Shown: piece by piece, positions 49,301 to 58,507 of the stretch | Layout: every line of letters starts with the position of its first letter | Position numbering within the stretch: the stretch's first letter is position 1 | From: Emiliania huxleyi CCMP1516 | Taxonomy: Eukaryota > Haptophyta > Isochrysidales > Noelaerhabdaceae | Assembly (NCBI RefSeq): GCF_000372725.1 | Contig: NW_005202427.1 | Span: forward strand, 1,190,947 to 1,252,573 | Direction of reading: 5' to 3' | Length of the DNA stretch: 61,627 nt | Position numbers and translations under genes: made by a program | Notes under the pieces: generated by a model | What the model saw: only the letters and a program-made list of their open reading frames with translations | What the model was told of the DNA's origin: nothing | Databases searched by the model: none

Positions 49301-50679
49301 GACCTGTTCGCGGCACGGCGCGTGAAGAGGCGCTGCTCACGGCCGTGGGAGGGGCCGCAGCCGAGGAGGCACAGTGGAGGCGCAGCCGTCGCAGCTGGCT
49401 TGGGAGCCCGGCAGAGGGTACTCTCGCTCCTCGCCTGATCAGGTCAAGAGTGGAGTGCTGATGAAGCAGGCACGGCACTCGGTCTCCTCTCGCCAGCGGC
49501 TCGGTGAGGCCGAGGAGACGGGCTTGGCGGTGGGGCGGTGGTGGGGTGGAGCAGCGGTCGGGAGTGGAGTGGCGGTCGGGAGTGGAGTGGCGAGCGGGTT
49601 GGGTTAGGGATAGGGTTCGGGTTAGTGGAGTGGCGAGCGGGTTGGGTTAGGGATAGGGTTAGGGTGAGTGGAGTGGCGAGCGGGTTGGGTGGCGGGGCGA
49701 GGCTGCGCCTGGGTCAGAGCCCTACTAACCCCTCCTAACCCTAACCCTAACCCTAGAGGCTGGCCTGGGTCAGAGCCTCCGTCGCTGGAGGAGCTCGACG
49801 ATGCGTCCGAGGCAACGCGCCTACAGGGCGGTTCCAACAAGGTTCCAAGAAGGTTCCAAGAAGGTTCCAGGAAGATGCGTCCGAGGCAACGCGCCCCTTG
49901 TACGCGGGCACGGGCTTCCGCCTCCGCCTCCGAGGCCCCTCCGAGCCCTCCGCCCGGGCGCCGTCCACACGCGGCCCCGCCGCTGCTGCCGCTGCTGCTG
50001 TTGCTGTTGCTGCTGCTGCCGGCGGTTGCTCCTCCTTCGTGGGTCGCGGGGTGAGCCGCACGGCTGGTCGCCAGGAGCTGCGTGCCGGCACGGCCACGCC
50101 GTTCGAGAAGCCGTCGCCATTCTCCCCTCCCACCGCCGCTCGCCCCGATAGGCGGCTCTCTGCGAGGCGGCTCTCTGCGAGGCGGCTCTCTGCAGGTGCG
50201 ACTCGAGCGACTCGCGTGCCGCCGTCCACCGCCTGCCGTCGCCAAGCCTGCCGTGCGCGCGCCGCCGAAAAGGCACCGCGCCCAGCCGAGGAGTCCGGCA
50301 CCGCATCAGCCTGCGCACCATCGTGCTCGGGCAGTGCACAGACAGGAGCATTCTCGCCCGCGAGAGACTCCTGCAGGTGCTGCCTACGGCCGTCGCCGCA
50401 AAAGAGAGAGCTCCAGCCAGCGACCTTCTCCTTGAAGAGGACGAGTCGCAGCTCCGTGGATTCCGCGCCGCTCTCCGGTACGTACAGCGTGTAGGCGCGT
50501 GTGCGGCGCGGCACGACGGGCGCAAACAGCCGGCGGCGAAGCAGGACGCCCGAGCCTGCGAGCTCGAGTGTCAGGCGGCGGCGGGAGAGGACGACCTTGA
50601 GCTGGCTGTGGGCGGTGCCGGTTGGCACGACGATGCCGCACGTTGCAGTCGCGTTGTCCTGCCTCCACGTGTACGCCAT
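46390..50679 (-). CDS. protein with two CS (p23/NudC-type) domains and a ZZ-type zinc finger
   Basis: Starts MAYTWRQDNATATCGIVVPT (50679). GTAHSQLKVVLSRRRLTLEL..ESTELRLVLFKEKVAGWSSL is a CS domain. A central ZZ-like finger reads FYHCVDCGVGDSAFDLCVRC, then GYYGPEHRRTFPHHELVLVS. A second CS domain follows near 47350-46840: TTYSWSQTDEE|INLLVRIPPDMARRDIRVEI, then TWTYEPGEVHVMLPKETGGP and LFSRLFPSEEKL. The C-terminus ends YQGRYMDLSPEARKIVDMHR..RFSWGAENKDEWERE*. CS domains are Hsp90 co-chaperone or NudC-type modules. The combination suggests a chaperone adaptor, which is inferred. Exons are short, and most of the 4.3 kb is intron arrays (47824-48850, 49011-49305, 49590-49765). Intermediate exon borders are uncertain. 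Confidence 0.62.
46753..46825 (-). other. duplication-flanked intron, GC-AG, GGAACCTTC core
   Basis: On the coding strand GCGGCCCG(C/G)TCTTCTCG is duplicated. The filler is GGAACCTTCGG, GGAACCTGCTC, GGAACCCTCTC and GGAACCTTCTC. Confidence 0.88.
47097..47139 (-). other. duplication-flanked intron, 43 nt, GC-AG
   Basis: GGACACGTCCTCCTCGCAG|GC is duplicated on the coding strand. The filler is AGTGAGAAGTCTATTGAGTA with another GTCTATT. It is the shortest of the set. Confidence 0.75.
47824..48850 (-). repeat. compound array: 14 exon fragments alternating with 13 telomere-like blocks
   Basis: On the coding strand the exon piece TTCCCGCACCACGAGCTGGT plus CCTCGTCAGCCCAAAGGCA (39 bp, encoding FPHHELVLVSPKA of the ZZ finger) occurs 14 times at about 75-80 bp spacing. 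Between copies are 5-6 variants of CTAACC/CTGACC. One copy (47986) has a single change and block lengths vary, so the array has been amplified and is diverging. Confidence 0.95.
49011..49305 (-). repeat. compound array: 5 exon fragments alternating with 4 AT blocks
   Basis: On the coding strand GTCCGCCGCTTCTACCACTG plus CGTCGA occurs five times. The blocks are TTAATATTAATATTAACATT and so on, ending TTAACAG. AG|GT borders exist at each copy, so each block could be spliced as its own intron or all as one. Confidence 0.92.
49590..49765 (-). repeat. telomere-like repeats in both orientations within duplicated exon pieces
   Basis: GTGGAGTGGCGAGCGGGTTG is repeated three times with TTAGGGATAGGGTT between copies. 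About 70 bp further on, GCCTGGGTCAGAGCC is repeated twice around CCTAACCCTAACCCTAACCC. The two tracts face each other. Confidence 0.85.
49821..49894 (-). other. duplication-flanked intron, GC-AG, GGAACCTTCTT core
   Basis: GCGCGTTGCCTCGGACGCAT is duplicated on the coding strand. The filler is TGGAACCTTCT units ending CCCTGTAG. Confidence 0.9.
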
Positions 50680-50766
50680 GGATGGCCCGAGCGAGGAGGC
50701 TGGACCACACCAACAGCTCGCCGGCCTCAAAAGAATTTTACGATAAGACACCCTGCACAACACTGG

Positions 50767-51392
50767 AGAGAGATAGGAAGAGGCAGACTACCTAGGGTGG
50801 GCGACGGATAGCGCACCACACACCTCTCCTTAAAATCCCTGTGTGGTGGCGGCGTGCCGTCCTCCCATCCCTCCCTTGGGTTGTCTGTTTTCTTTCTTTC
50901 TTTTTGGGCATCATCCGTAGAGGCACGAGTGTTCGAAGAGAGAGTGGACCTGAGCAACAACATGACCTGTAGGCAAATGATCGGAGTGGGAGTCAGAAAT
51001 GTGGTCCTTGCGCGAGGGGAGCTCGATAGACTCGAGGGGCCAGGATACGCCGCGAGGAGGACGGAGTTGCGCCGAAAGGCGAAAGAAGCCGCGAGAACAA
51101 GGGACCGGCAGGCGGCGGCGTCGCAGGACGAGGCAGAAGAGAACAACGCGACAGAGGAGGAAGTGACATCAAGGGAGAGAACGACGAGGGTGGGACGACC
51201 GCGAGGTGGCATGAAGGTTGCAGCGAGAATCGGCGAGAGACTGCGAAGAGAGATAGGAAGAGGCAGGACTCCCTAGGGTGGGCGACGGATAGCGCACCAC
51301 ACACCTCTCCTTAAAATCCCTGTGTGGTGGCGGCGTGCCGTCCTCCCATCCCTCCCTTGGGTTGTCTGTTTTCTTTCTTTCTTTTTTGGAAT
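50767..51392 (-). mobile_element. short element with about 140-bp direct repeats (R2 at both ends)
   Basis: 50767-50905 and 51248-51392 are about 97% alike: GAGATAGGAAGAGGCAG, then GGGTGGGCGACGGATAGCGC, CTCTCCTTAAAATCCCTGTG, GTGGCGGCGTGCCGTCCTCC and CTTTCTTTCTTT. They flank about 340 bp. The layout resembles a terminal-repeat element (TRIM/solo-LTR type), but no primer-binding site, polypurine tract or target duplication could be confirmed. Confidence 0.5.
50906..51276 (+). other. open frame between the direct repeats
   Basis: A plus-strand frame (from 50854) encodes VEARVFEERVDLSNNMTCRQ..RRTELRRKAKEAARTRDRQA..TRVGRPRGGMKVAARIGERL. The basic, helical composition includes an AT-hook-like GRPRGG. 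It may be an element-encoded peptide; no family recognised. Confidence 0.3.
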
Positions 51393-51454
51393 ATCATTTC
51401 GTGTGCGTCGCCCATCTCTCCCTGGAGATGACTGCTCTATTTATTTATTTATGG

Positions 51455-51560
51455 AATATCATCGCACAAAATGGTGGCGGCGTGCCGTCCTCCCCCATCC
51501 CTTACTTGGGTTGTGCGTGTCCCTTTCTTTCTTTTTCCCTCCTTTGGTGTGTCTGTTTTC
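51455..51560 (-). repeat. dispersed repeat R2, degenerate copy
   Basis: GGTGGCGGCGTGCCGTCCTC..TTGGGTTG followed by CTTTCTTTCTTT. It matches 50850-50905 with substitutions. Confidence 0.75.
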
Positions 51561-51767
51561 TTTCTTTTAGAAATTCCCTCCCTCGCACATCACTGGAAAC
51601 GTGAATAGAGATCCGCGAAACCGCCGCACCCCCCAGCGGAGGGGGCTCGAGGTGTCGAGGCCAGGGCTCAGGCACAAGAACGAAAAAAATCGAAATCGGC
51701 AACGCTTCAAATCGGCAACGCTTCAAATCGGCAACGCCAATCGATCTGTCAGGTCCGCCGGTCGTCC

Positions 51768-51960
51768 ACACGTGACCTCGTCCAGGTGCTGAGCGTGCGA
51801 AAGTTTGTTGCTCAGCTGGTTCGCCGCCCCTCCCTCAGGGTGCTGCGGACCTCCCTTCCAAAGCCTCCCAAAGTCTCGAAATCGAACAGACGCAGGTCGC
51901 AATCCCGTTCCCGCGCGAAGCGGTAATCGCCATGCAGCCGCGTATTGAGCGACCTCGTGC
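51768..51960 (-). pseudogene. fragment (copy D) of the WTTKNW family
   Basis: The minus strand encodes NQLSNKLSHAQHLDEVT, but the frame is broken upstream (one extra base in GCCGCC.CCTCCC) and the WTTKNW half is missing. Bounded by unrelated sequence on both sides. Confidence 0.65.
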
Positions 51961-52514
51961 ACCTAGCGCGGGTGGGTTGGAGGGGGCTCGCTGCGAGCGG
52001 AGGAAGGGCGGTGTAAGACTGGTGTAAGAAGCCGATCCCCCCGTAATCCGCCTCGTTCCCCCCCTTCGGGCCGCATAAAGCGGCCTCGCCTCGCAGATTC
52101 GTTTCTCGCGCCTGGGTCAGGCGCGCGGGGCATCCCCCGGGTCGCTCGGCCAGCGATCCGAAGAGTGGCCGCTATGCGAGGGGAAGAGCGGGGCCCCTCT
52201 CTCGACGCCTCTGAGCTCTGTCCGGCCCTCCGAGGGGGGAAGGAGAAGGGGATTGCGGGGTCGGCCACGGGCGCCTCAGTTCGGCCCTCCCGAAGGGGGG
52301 AGGGGAGCAAGGGGGTGGGGGGATCGGAGCTCTAAGGGTGGAAGAGAGAAGCACGCCATGAAGCCACGTCCAGAGTCAGCTCGAGCCCCAGTCAGTCTAC
52401 GAAGTCTGCTTTGTGAAGCCACCGGGCATGTCGTCTGATTTTGATGTGCTGATGTATGACTTTAACGAGAATTACCGCTCATTTTCAGTGCATCCGGAGC
52501 TCTTGCGAACATGC
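51961..52514. other. intergenic, nothing recognised
   Basis: GC-rich with short inverted repeats (GGCCGCATAAAGCGGCC at 52068; GGGGCATCCCCCGGG at 52119). Confidence 0.5.
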
Positions 52515-53267
52515 TCAAAGCCCCCCCCGCTTCATCTTACTGATGAAGCCCCTGACGTCGTCGGCCGTCTTGAGCACGACGAGGCCCTTCTCCCGGCTCG
52601 CGAGCCGCTCCTCGTACGTGTAATTATGGACTCTGCTGCGCGACCCCTCGTCCTCGTGGAAAGTGAAGCCGGCGCAGACGATGGTTGAGCTCGGGAAGAT
52701 GCGCCGCAAGTGCCGGATCATCGTCATCCCCGACGAGAGGGTGTGGTTGCGTCTCTGGTGCGAGTACCGAACGATGCGCAGGTCCTCGTGCGGGCCGCCG
52801 ATGTGAAGCACATGCGACGGGTGCGAGGCGAAATGAGACGTCCGAAGCCGCGCGTCGCACGCAAACGACCGCTGGCCCAGCGGGGAGCGGCCATGGCCCT
52901 GCGGCTCTGCACGCGCGGGCCGTGTGGGCGAGGCAGAGCCGGGCAGGGGGCGGCCTGGCGTGCCCGTGGCCGCATCGTGCGCAGCAGCTGGCGCCATCTC
53001 TCTGGCCTCGCGATCTCGCGGCGGTGCACGGCGCAGCAGCGGCGACGGCCTTCTGACTGCCGCGCCACAATCCTCGGCGCCCCAGTAGCAATGACTGTTC
53101 CATCGCACGGCGAGCACATCAAGCTGCGCGGAGTGCGCAGGCCAGGTTGCCTTGCAGTCGTTGAATCGGATGCGGGTCCAGTTGGCTAAGGGCCAGTCTG
53201 GTGCCGAGTTGAGGGCCGGGTTGTTTGCGACGAGCAAGAAGCGGGGCGGAAGCTGCTTCACCATCAT
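52515..53267 (-). CDS. possible GT29 (sialyltransferase-like) glycosyltransferase
   Basis: The open frame begins MMVKQLPPRFLLVANNPALN. FLLVANNP..NWTRIRFNDCK resembles the nucleotide-sugar binding start of GT29-like proteins (VGNGP..VIRFN). SSGMTMIRHLRRIFPSSTIV, CAGFTFHEDEG and HNYTYEERLASREKG resemble the later part (SSG...L......V.L.GF.FH....H.Y..E). The middle (about 53060-52860) is compositionally different and probably contains an in-frame intron, so the mature length is uncertain. There is no clear signal anchor, which a Golgi enzyme should have, so the 5' exon may be missing. Confidence 0.42.
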   Translation of the reverse strand: MMVKQLPPRFLLVANNPALNSAPDWPLANWTRIRFNDCKATWPAHSAQLDVLAVRWNSHCYWGAEDCGAAVRRPSPLLRRAPPRDREAREMAPAAAHDAATGTPGRPLPGSASPTRPARAEPQGHGRSPLGQRSFACDARLRTSHFASHPSHVLHIGGPHEDLRIVRYSHQRRNHTLSSGMTMIRHLRRIFPSSTIVCAGFTFHEDEGSRSRVHNYTYEERLASREKGLVVLKTADDVRGFISKMKRGGL

Positions 53268-53457
53268 CGTTGCTGCCCACGCTCAACCCAGAGCGTGTTG
53301 TCCTGCAGTAGTGCGCAGCGTTCTGCCGCCGCCGCTGTCGGTGATCGTAGAACGACAGAGAGCCTCTCTCTCTCTCTGTCGCTGCGGGTGGACGTGCCGA
53401 CGTGGTTCGTGTCTCGCGTCCAGGCGGGTAGGAGCCACGCAAGTTTGATCGTTACAA

Positions 53458-53490
53458 GTCCCCCCCCCCCCCCCCCTCCCCCCCGCTCCC
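53458..53490. repeat. poly-C tract
   Basis: About 22 C then TCCCCCCC. The length is unreliable in any read technology. Confidence 0.8.
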
Positions 53491-54314
53491 CGAGCAGATT
53501 TTCAGTGTATGTAGCTCTTACGAACATACCCGAGGGTGAACTGCTGACAGGGTTTGCGATGAGAAGCGATCCGAACGTGGCATTCGGGTGATTAGATCAC
53601 TCCCGCCAGCCGTATAACGCAAGAGCACTGCGACGGATCGGGCTCATGCTAGCATCCACCTCGCGAGCCGACGTTCTGGCTCAGCGAGGTTGCTGCGGAG
53701 CACTCGCGGACCGGTTCTTCTGGCCCAGCGCGAGGCCGCTGCGGGACACACCGGCGGCTCGGTTCGCTCTTCAACGCAAACTCGCGGTCGAGCAAGAAGT
53801 CAGATGTGTGTGTCAAAAGGCGGCGCGGCACGGTAAGGGTCGGCGGTAAGGCGGCGCGGCGGCAACAGACGGCAGGCAGGGCATCGGACGGCGGGACAAA
53901 CGGCACTGTAGGAGCGGCGACACGGCGGCACTGTATAGGTAGGAGCGGCGGCACGGCGGCACGGCGGTAACGGACGGCAGGGGGGCGGCGGGCTAAACGG
54001 TTTTAGCGCTGAGGTTGTGACCTCGTGGCCCGTCCACGTGGCCCCGACACTGGTCCACGTGGACATTGAAATTCGTTTCAGCTATTCACGGAGCTTAGTT
54101 CCAGTGTTGTGCGAATCCTCGAGCACTTGGAGCACTTGGAGTGCAGTCATCAACCTCACATCCAGGGCCGGGGAGCTGAGAAGCGCACCCAGCGGGCCGG
54201 ATGATCGGGATCGGGTTGCGGGCAAGATAGCCCTAGCCCTGGGGGGTGCGCGTTCGCAGGGAAAGAAAGGGCCGTAAAGTAAACACGGGTCTCCGAGAGG
54301 GCTCCGCGTACCGG

Positions 54315-54395
54315 GTTCCCCTTAAAAGAAAGAAAGAACGACGCCCCAAGGGAGGGATGGGAGGACGGCACGCCGCCACCACACAGGGTTCCCCT
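54315..54395 (+). repeat. dispersed repeat R2
   Basis: AAAGAAAGAAAG, GGGAGGGATGGGAGGACGGC and CGCCGCCACCACACAGGG, ending 50 bp before the next start codon. Confidence 0.8.
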
Positions 54396-54446
54396 TAACT
54401 ACTTCCTGCTGCGAGCTCCACAGCCCTTCCAGCGTCGTCGCGGACG

Positions 54447-55262
54447 TTGAACCGGGACACAGCCTCGCCGCTCGCGATGTTACCGTCACCGTCCTTCATC
54501 CTCGCGGCCGCCGCCGGCTTCGCGACGCCAACTCTCGTCGGGCGCGCGTGGTGCCCGCCTGCGGCGCCTGCCACTCGACTCGTCGAAGCCAGGATGGCGG
54601 ACGATTTTGGTGGCTTTGAGGTGGCTGTTCGCGAGTACGTTGCCACGCTCAGCGCCTCCGAGCTGAGCGACGCTGACGCGCCATCGCCGCTCGCGTACGA
54701 CGAGCTGCGGCGCAAGGGTCGTGTCGACCTGGTCGAGGGGTGCATGCGCCACGGCGGGTACATAAAAGTGAGCAAGCAGCTGGGACTGCCCCTGCGCCTC
54801 GCAGCGCCACCGCCTGCACCGCCGCCGTCATCCTTTAGCGAGCCGGAGGCGCCCGCCGTTGGCCTCAAGCTCTCTGGTGCGGCGCGCGAGTCGCGGCTCC
54901 AGGAGGACATCGCCGCGGGCGTGGCGGCTCCGTCGCCGCAGGCGCGGCCGCGGCGGCAGCCGCAGCCTGCTCTTGAGCTGGAGAAGCTGCGCCCGGGCCT
55001 CGTGAACGAGGCTGTCGCGGCAGCAGCCCCTCCGACCGCGCAGGCCCGCGAGCCACAGCGAGAGGGCGCGCGGCTGCGGCTCGAAGGCCCGCAGCGCGCA
55101 GCGCTCGTAGCGCTGGCGTGGATCACCGCGCTCGGATACGGCCATGCGTCATCGGGCCTGCTCGACCCGTCGCTGCTGGAGCCGTTGCGGGCAGCGGCTC
55201 CCGCGGCGCTGTGCGCTTGCGTGCTCACCGCAGTGCTCGGTGCCGTCAAAGGCGAGGAATGA
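54447..55262 (+). CDS. probable plastid-targeted protein, function unknown
   Basis: Intronless, 271 residues (261 from the second Met at 54477). MLPSPSFILAAAAGFATPTL gives a hydrophobic signal segment with a Phe (A|FATP) near the expected cleavage point, then basic residues. This is the bipartite pattern that sends proteins to plastids of secondary red origin. The mature part has YDELRRKGRVDLVEGCMRHG with GYIKVSKQLGLPL, similar to small helical regions in plastid proteins of algae and cyanobacteria. A Pro/Ala linker, and near the C-terminus two hydrophobic helices (ALVALAWITALGYG, PAALCACVLTAVLGAVK), suggest a thylakoid or envelope anchor. Confidence 0.6.
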   Translation: MNRDTASPLAMLPSPSFILAAAAGFATPTLVGRAWCPPAAPATRLVEARMADDFGGFEVAVREYVATLSASELSDADAPSPLAYDELRRKGRVDLVEGCMRHGGYIKVSKQLGLPLRLAAPPPAPPPSSFSEPEAPAVGLKLSGAARESRLQEDIAAGVAAPSPQARPRRQPQPALELEKLRPGLVNEAVAAAAPPTAQAREPQREGARLRLEGPQRAALVALAWITALGYGHASSGLLDPSLLEPLRAAAPAALCACVLTAVLGAVKGEE

Positions 55263-55609
55263 TCGGAGTGTTGGAAGGGGCGTGGGCCCGCCGACGAGTG
55301 TGGGGCGCCGTGACGGTTGAGAGCCTCCTGGTCCCGCGGAGGGCGCAGGCGGAAAACGAAAAGGAAGGGCGAGAGCTCGGATCCTAAACACGTATGTTGA
55401 AGAAAATATAGGGAGAGACAGAGAGCCGACGCGAGGCGGGTGGGACGCCGGGGGGCCTGGCCCCCGCCTGGCCCTGCCCCACGGCCCGTTCGGCCACACC
55501 CGACCCACTCGCCGCCCTCGCACCTCGCTCCGCGCTCCTGGTCCACAGCGCTGTGGAGACCGTGGGGAGATACTATAGACTGTGAGAGTCGACACTCCCC
55601 AGTCTGAAC
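55263..55609. other. intergenic between convergent genes
   Basis: No gene seen. Confidence 0.5.
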
Positions 55610-57537
55610 TCAGCGCAGGCTGAGGGCCTCCTCCGAAAACGGCGACGGATGGCAGCGCAGCCAACGCTTGAGCTCCGCCCTGCCCTCCCGCTCGGTGAAT
55701 CGCTCGTCGGTCGACCACTTCAGGCTGGTCGACATGTCGATGGACCGCTGGTGCTTGAGCACCATGTAAGCTGGGACAACGTTCTTGGACGAGATCTGCT
55801 CGTGCGCCCGCGCAACGAAGCGATCGATAATGACCTTGCCCGAGGCCGACTTGTCCGCATCACGGAATAGCGACTCGATCTCCGACGACGAGAGGAGAAA
55901 GTTCATCGAGGAGATGCCTTCGATAAAGTCGCTTTCCGAGAGCTCGCCCGTCTGATCGGGGTCACGCACTCGCAGCTGCTCCCCAAGCCGAGCCAGCTGC
56001 GCCCGCAAGGCGCTATTAACTTCGTCGGACGTTGTCACCGCGATCTCCCGATGGTTAGAGCCGTCCCCGTAAGGCTCAGCCCACGGCGCCGGCTGCGCTG
56101 GCTGCCCCAGCACGTTTGATCCGATCGGGAGCTCCTGAAGAAGGGGTCGGGGGTGGGGTGAGCGCGCGTGCACATGGCGGCATGAGAAGCGAGTGACACC
56201 TTGGCCGAACGGAGGCTGCGGCGGGTGTTGGGCTGAAGCTCCGCGCTGAAGGTCACGCGACCGACGTTGGATTCGTCCGCGAGCATCTCGCAGAACAAGC
56301 GGAGATCGGCGACGCCGGGCTCTCGCGTGTCGCACTCGTCGAGGAGGGTGCGCTGCAGCTCGGGGTCCACAATCACGTCGGGGGCGAGAGTAGAGAGCAT
56401 GAACTCAAAATGAGCGCGGGAGAGCTTGCACTTGCCCGAGGTGTCCCAGCCCCGAATGACGTCGAGCAAGACGCGGCAGCCCGCGCGGTGGGACTCTTGC
56501 GCCGAGGTGCTGCTCCTCGCCTCCTCCTCTGTCGCCGGGGCGGCAGCTTCTCTCTCAGAGTCGCCATCGTCCAGTACAAGCAGCTCGCCGCTCGATCCGG
56601 CTGCAGCCGCCTCCCGAGCCGCCGCCCGCGCCGCCAGGGACGCGGCATGCGCGGCATGCACCTCGGCCGCAACGCGTGCGGCCGTGTCTGGGCGGGTGCC
56701 GCCGGCCGCTGCCATCAGCGCTGCCACCTGTTGTTCGAGCCCCGTGCTCACGGTTGTGCTCCACAGACGGCGCTCGGTGGCGTCGAAGCTTGCGACGGAA
56801 CGAGTCAGTGGCGGTCGCTTTCGCAGCAGAGGAGCTCGCCGTCGGTCAATCTGCGCGGTTGCAGGTCGGGATTGACCCGCAATGGTGACGGTCTGCTCGG
56901 GCAAGCCTGCCCTGCGCGACCGCTCCTTGAGCTCCTTGGCGAGGGAAGCGCCGGAAGCGCCCTCGCAAGCGTGGCGTCTCCACCGCAGCTCATCCGCCTC
57001 CCGCCTCGCGTCCTGCTCCTTCCGCCAGACGTCGAGCGTCTGCGCACGCGACGTGGGCGGGCACCGCGGCGGCGGATGGTTGGTGCCGAGCTTGGGAGGG
57101 CATCGGTGCATCATCGACGGCGTCCGTGGCCGTTGCGGCGAGTAGACGGATGCGGGACCCTTGGGCACATGCACCGTTCGACTGCTGCTCGATAGGCCGA
57201 CGCTGTCCAAGAAGTCCACCAGCGACGGCGCGAGCGGTGTGGTACGAGCCGCACCTGCTGTGGCAGCCCTCCGCCTGCTGCCGCCGGCGAGGCGGCGAGC
57301 CGCCTCGGGAGTCCTCGACGGCCGGTGCGAGCCGCCTCGCCGAAGCATGGGCGACGAGGCTGGGCGTCCGAGGTGGCGATATGCGGGGACCGCCGATGCG
57401 GATGGGATGGTGGTGTCGATGCTCGAGAGCGATGCGGCTGAGAGCTGCCGCTTGAGCGACTCGAGCTCCCCGATGAGGGACGCATTTTGACTGCGCACGG
57501 CCGTGAGATGCTCCTCCAAGTCTTCGAGCTCTGCCAT
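55610..57537 (-). CDS. coiled-coil and EF-hand-like protein
   Basis: Two exons on the minus strand (57537-56200 and 56134-55610; intron AAG|GTGTCA..TTCAG|GAGCTC, 65 nt, no duplication) give 620 residues. MAELEDLEEHLTAVRSQNAS starts a short coiled coil. A long basic, Ser/Pro/Arg-rich region follows, then an Ala-rich helix. Two calcium-binding-like segments are VIRGWDTSGKCKLSRAHFEF and RVRDPDQTGELSESDFIEGI; a third is weaker (LFRDADKSASGKVIIDRFVA). Loop positions 1, 3, 5 and 12 are mostly Asp/Ser/Glu, so at least the second could bind calcium. Paired EF-hands in a basic cytoskeletal-looking protein suggest a flagellar or cortical role, but this is speculative. Confidence 0.65.
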
Positions 57538-58475
57538 GTCGCGCGCGGGGGAGCGGGAAGGGGAGCGGGCTGACGGGCGGAGACAGCGGCACTGGGCAAT
57601 CGTGGGCCGTAACGTGCGGGGACGGACGCTAGTTGGGAGTGCGATTGCACTTTCGGCATGCCAAGCCGAACCAGAAACCGCTTCACCGACCGCAACTCAA
57701 ATTGGGCTTCTTGCTTGGGTACTACGAGTAAATGTATCTTGCTTTGCCAACAACAGCACGTCGAGAGCTCGAGACGTCGTCTGGAAGAACGGTGGTGAAG
57801 CTGGACGTGCCCCGTGCCCTGCTGCTGTTCCTTCGATAGATCAACGTGTGAGTGTTAGAGTTGTTTGGTATTGCTAAAAATCTCTCTCTCTAGATCTAGG
57901 TGCCGACGGTCGATTTTTGCTCTTGCTCAAGAAATCGAAAAGCTCGGGGGTCGAAAGTAGCAGCTGCGACGAGGAGAGCCCACCTGTCCCCCTGATCGTC
58001 CTTCCCAAATCCTTGCAGGTGGGGACCCTGTCCTCCCCCGGTATCAGTCTGCGAGCGCTGTTTCTTTCTTTTTTTTTGAGCTAGACTTCGTTGTTAATAG
58101 GAACAAGCGAAGGCACACACGACACGACGCCAAACACAGGATTGCACGCACCGCACCGCACCTCGCACCCGCGCCCGCCGCCCCCCCGACCCCCGCCCCG
58201 CCCAGGCGGGAAAGAGATGAGGAGATGGGACAGCAAAGGAGGAGCACAAGCACGTATGGGAGGGTTCAGTAATGCGCCACGCTGCCCGGCGTTTCTCACT
58301 TTCCGGGACAGCCCCGCCCTTGTGAGGCAGGAAAGTGACGGCTACCCCGTACGCCCTGTTGCTTCTACCCCGACGCCGACCGCCCATCCCCCCTCCTCGT
58401 TCCCCCCTCGGCGAGCCGATGATCGCCGAGCCTCTGTCCTGCGCGCCCCCGAGCCCCCCCCCCCCCCACCACCAC

Positions 58476-58507
<32 letters not shown>

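Larger units (their letters stand above)
53268..54446. other. intergenic with GGCACGGCGGC-type repeats
   Basis: 53818-53990 holds about ten imperfect units (GGCGGCACGGCGGTAA, GTAGGAGCGGCGACACGGCG). One R2 copy lies at 54315-54395 just upstream of the next gene. No gene seen. Confidence 0.5.

Noticed and set aside
47482..49478. Frames encoding LTLTL, PNPNP or NININ repeats
   Set aside because: They are translations of telomere-like and TTAATA arrays, not proteins.
53646..54066. Protein-coding frames in the GGCACGGCGGC region
   Set aside because: Low-complexity repeats open on both strands, with no domain.
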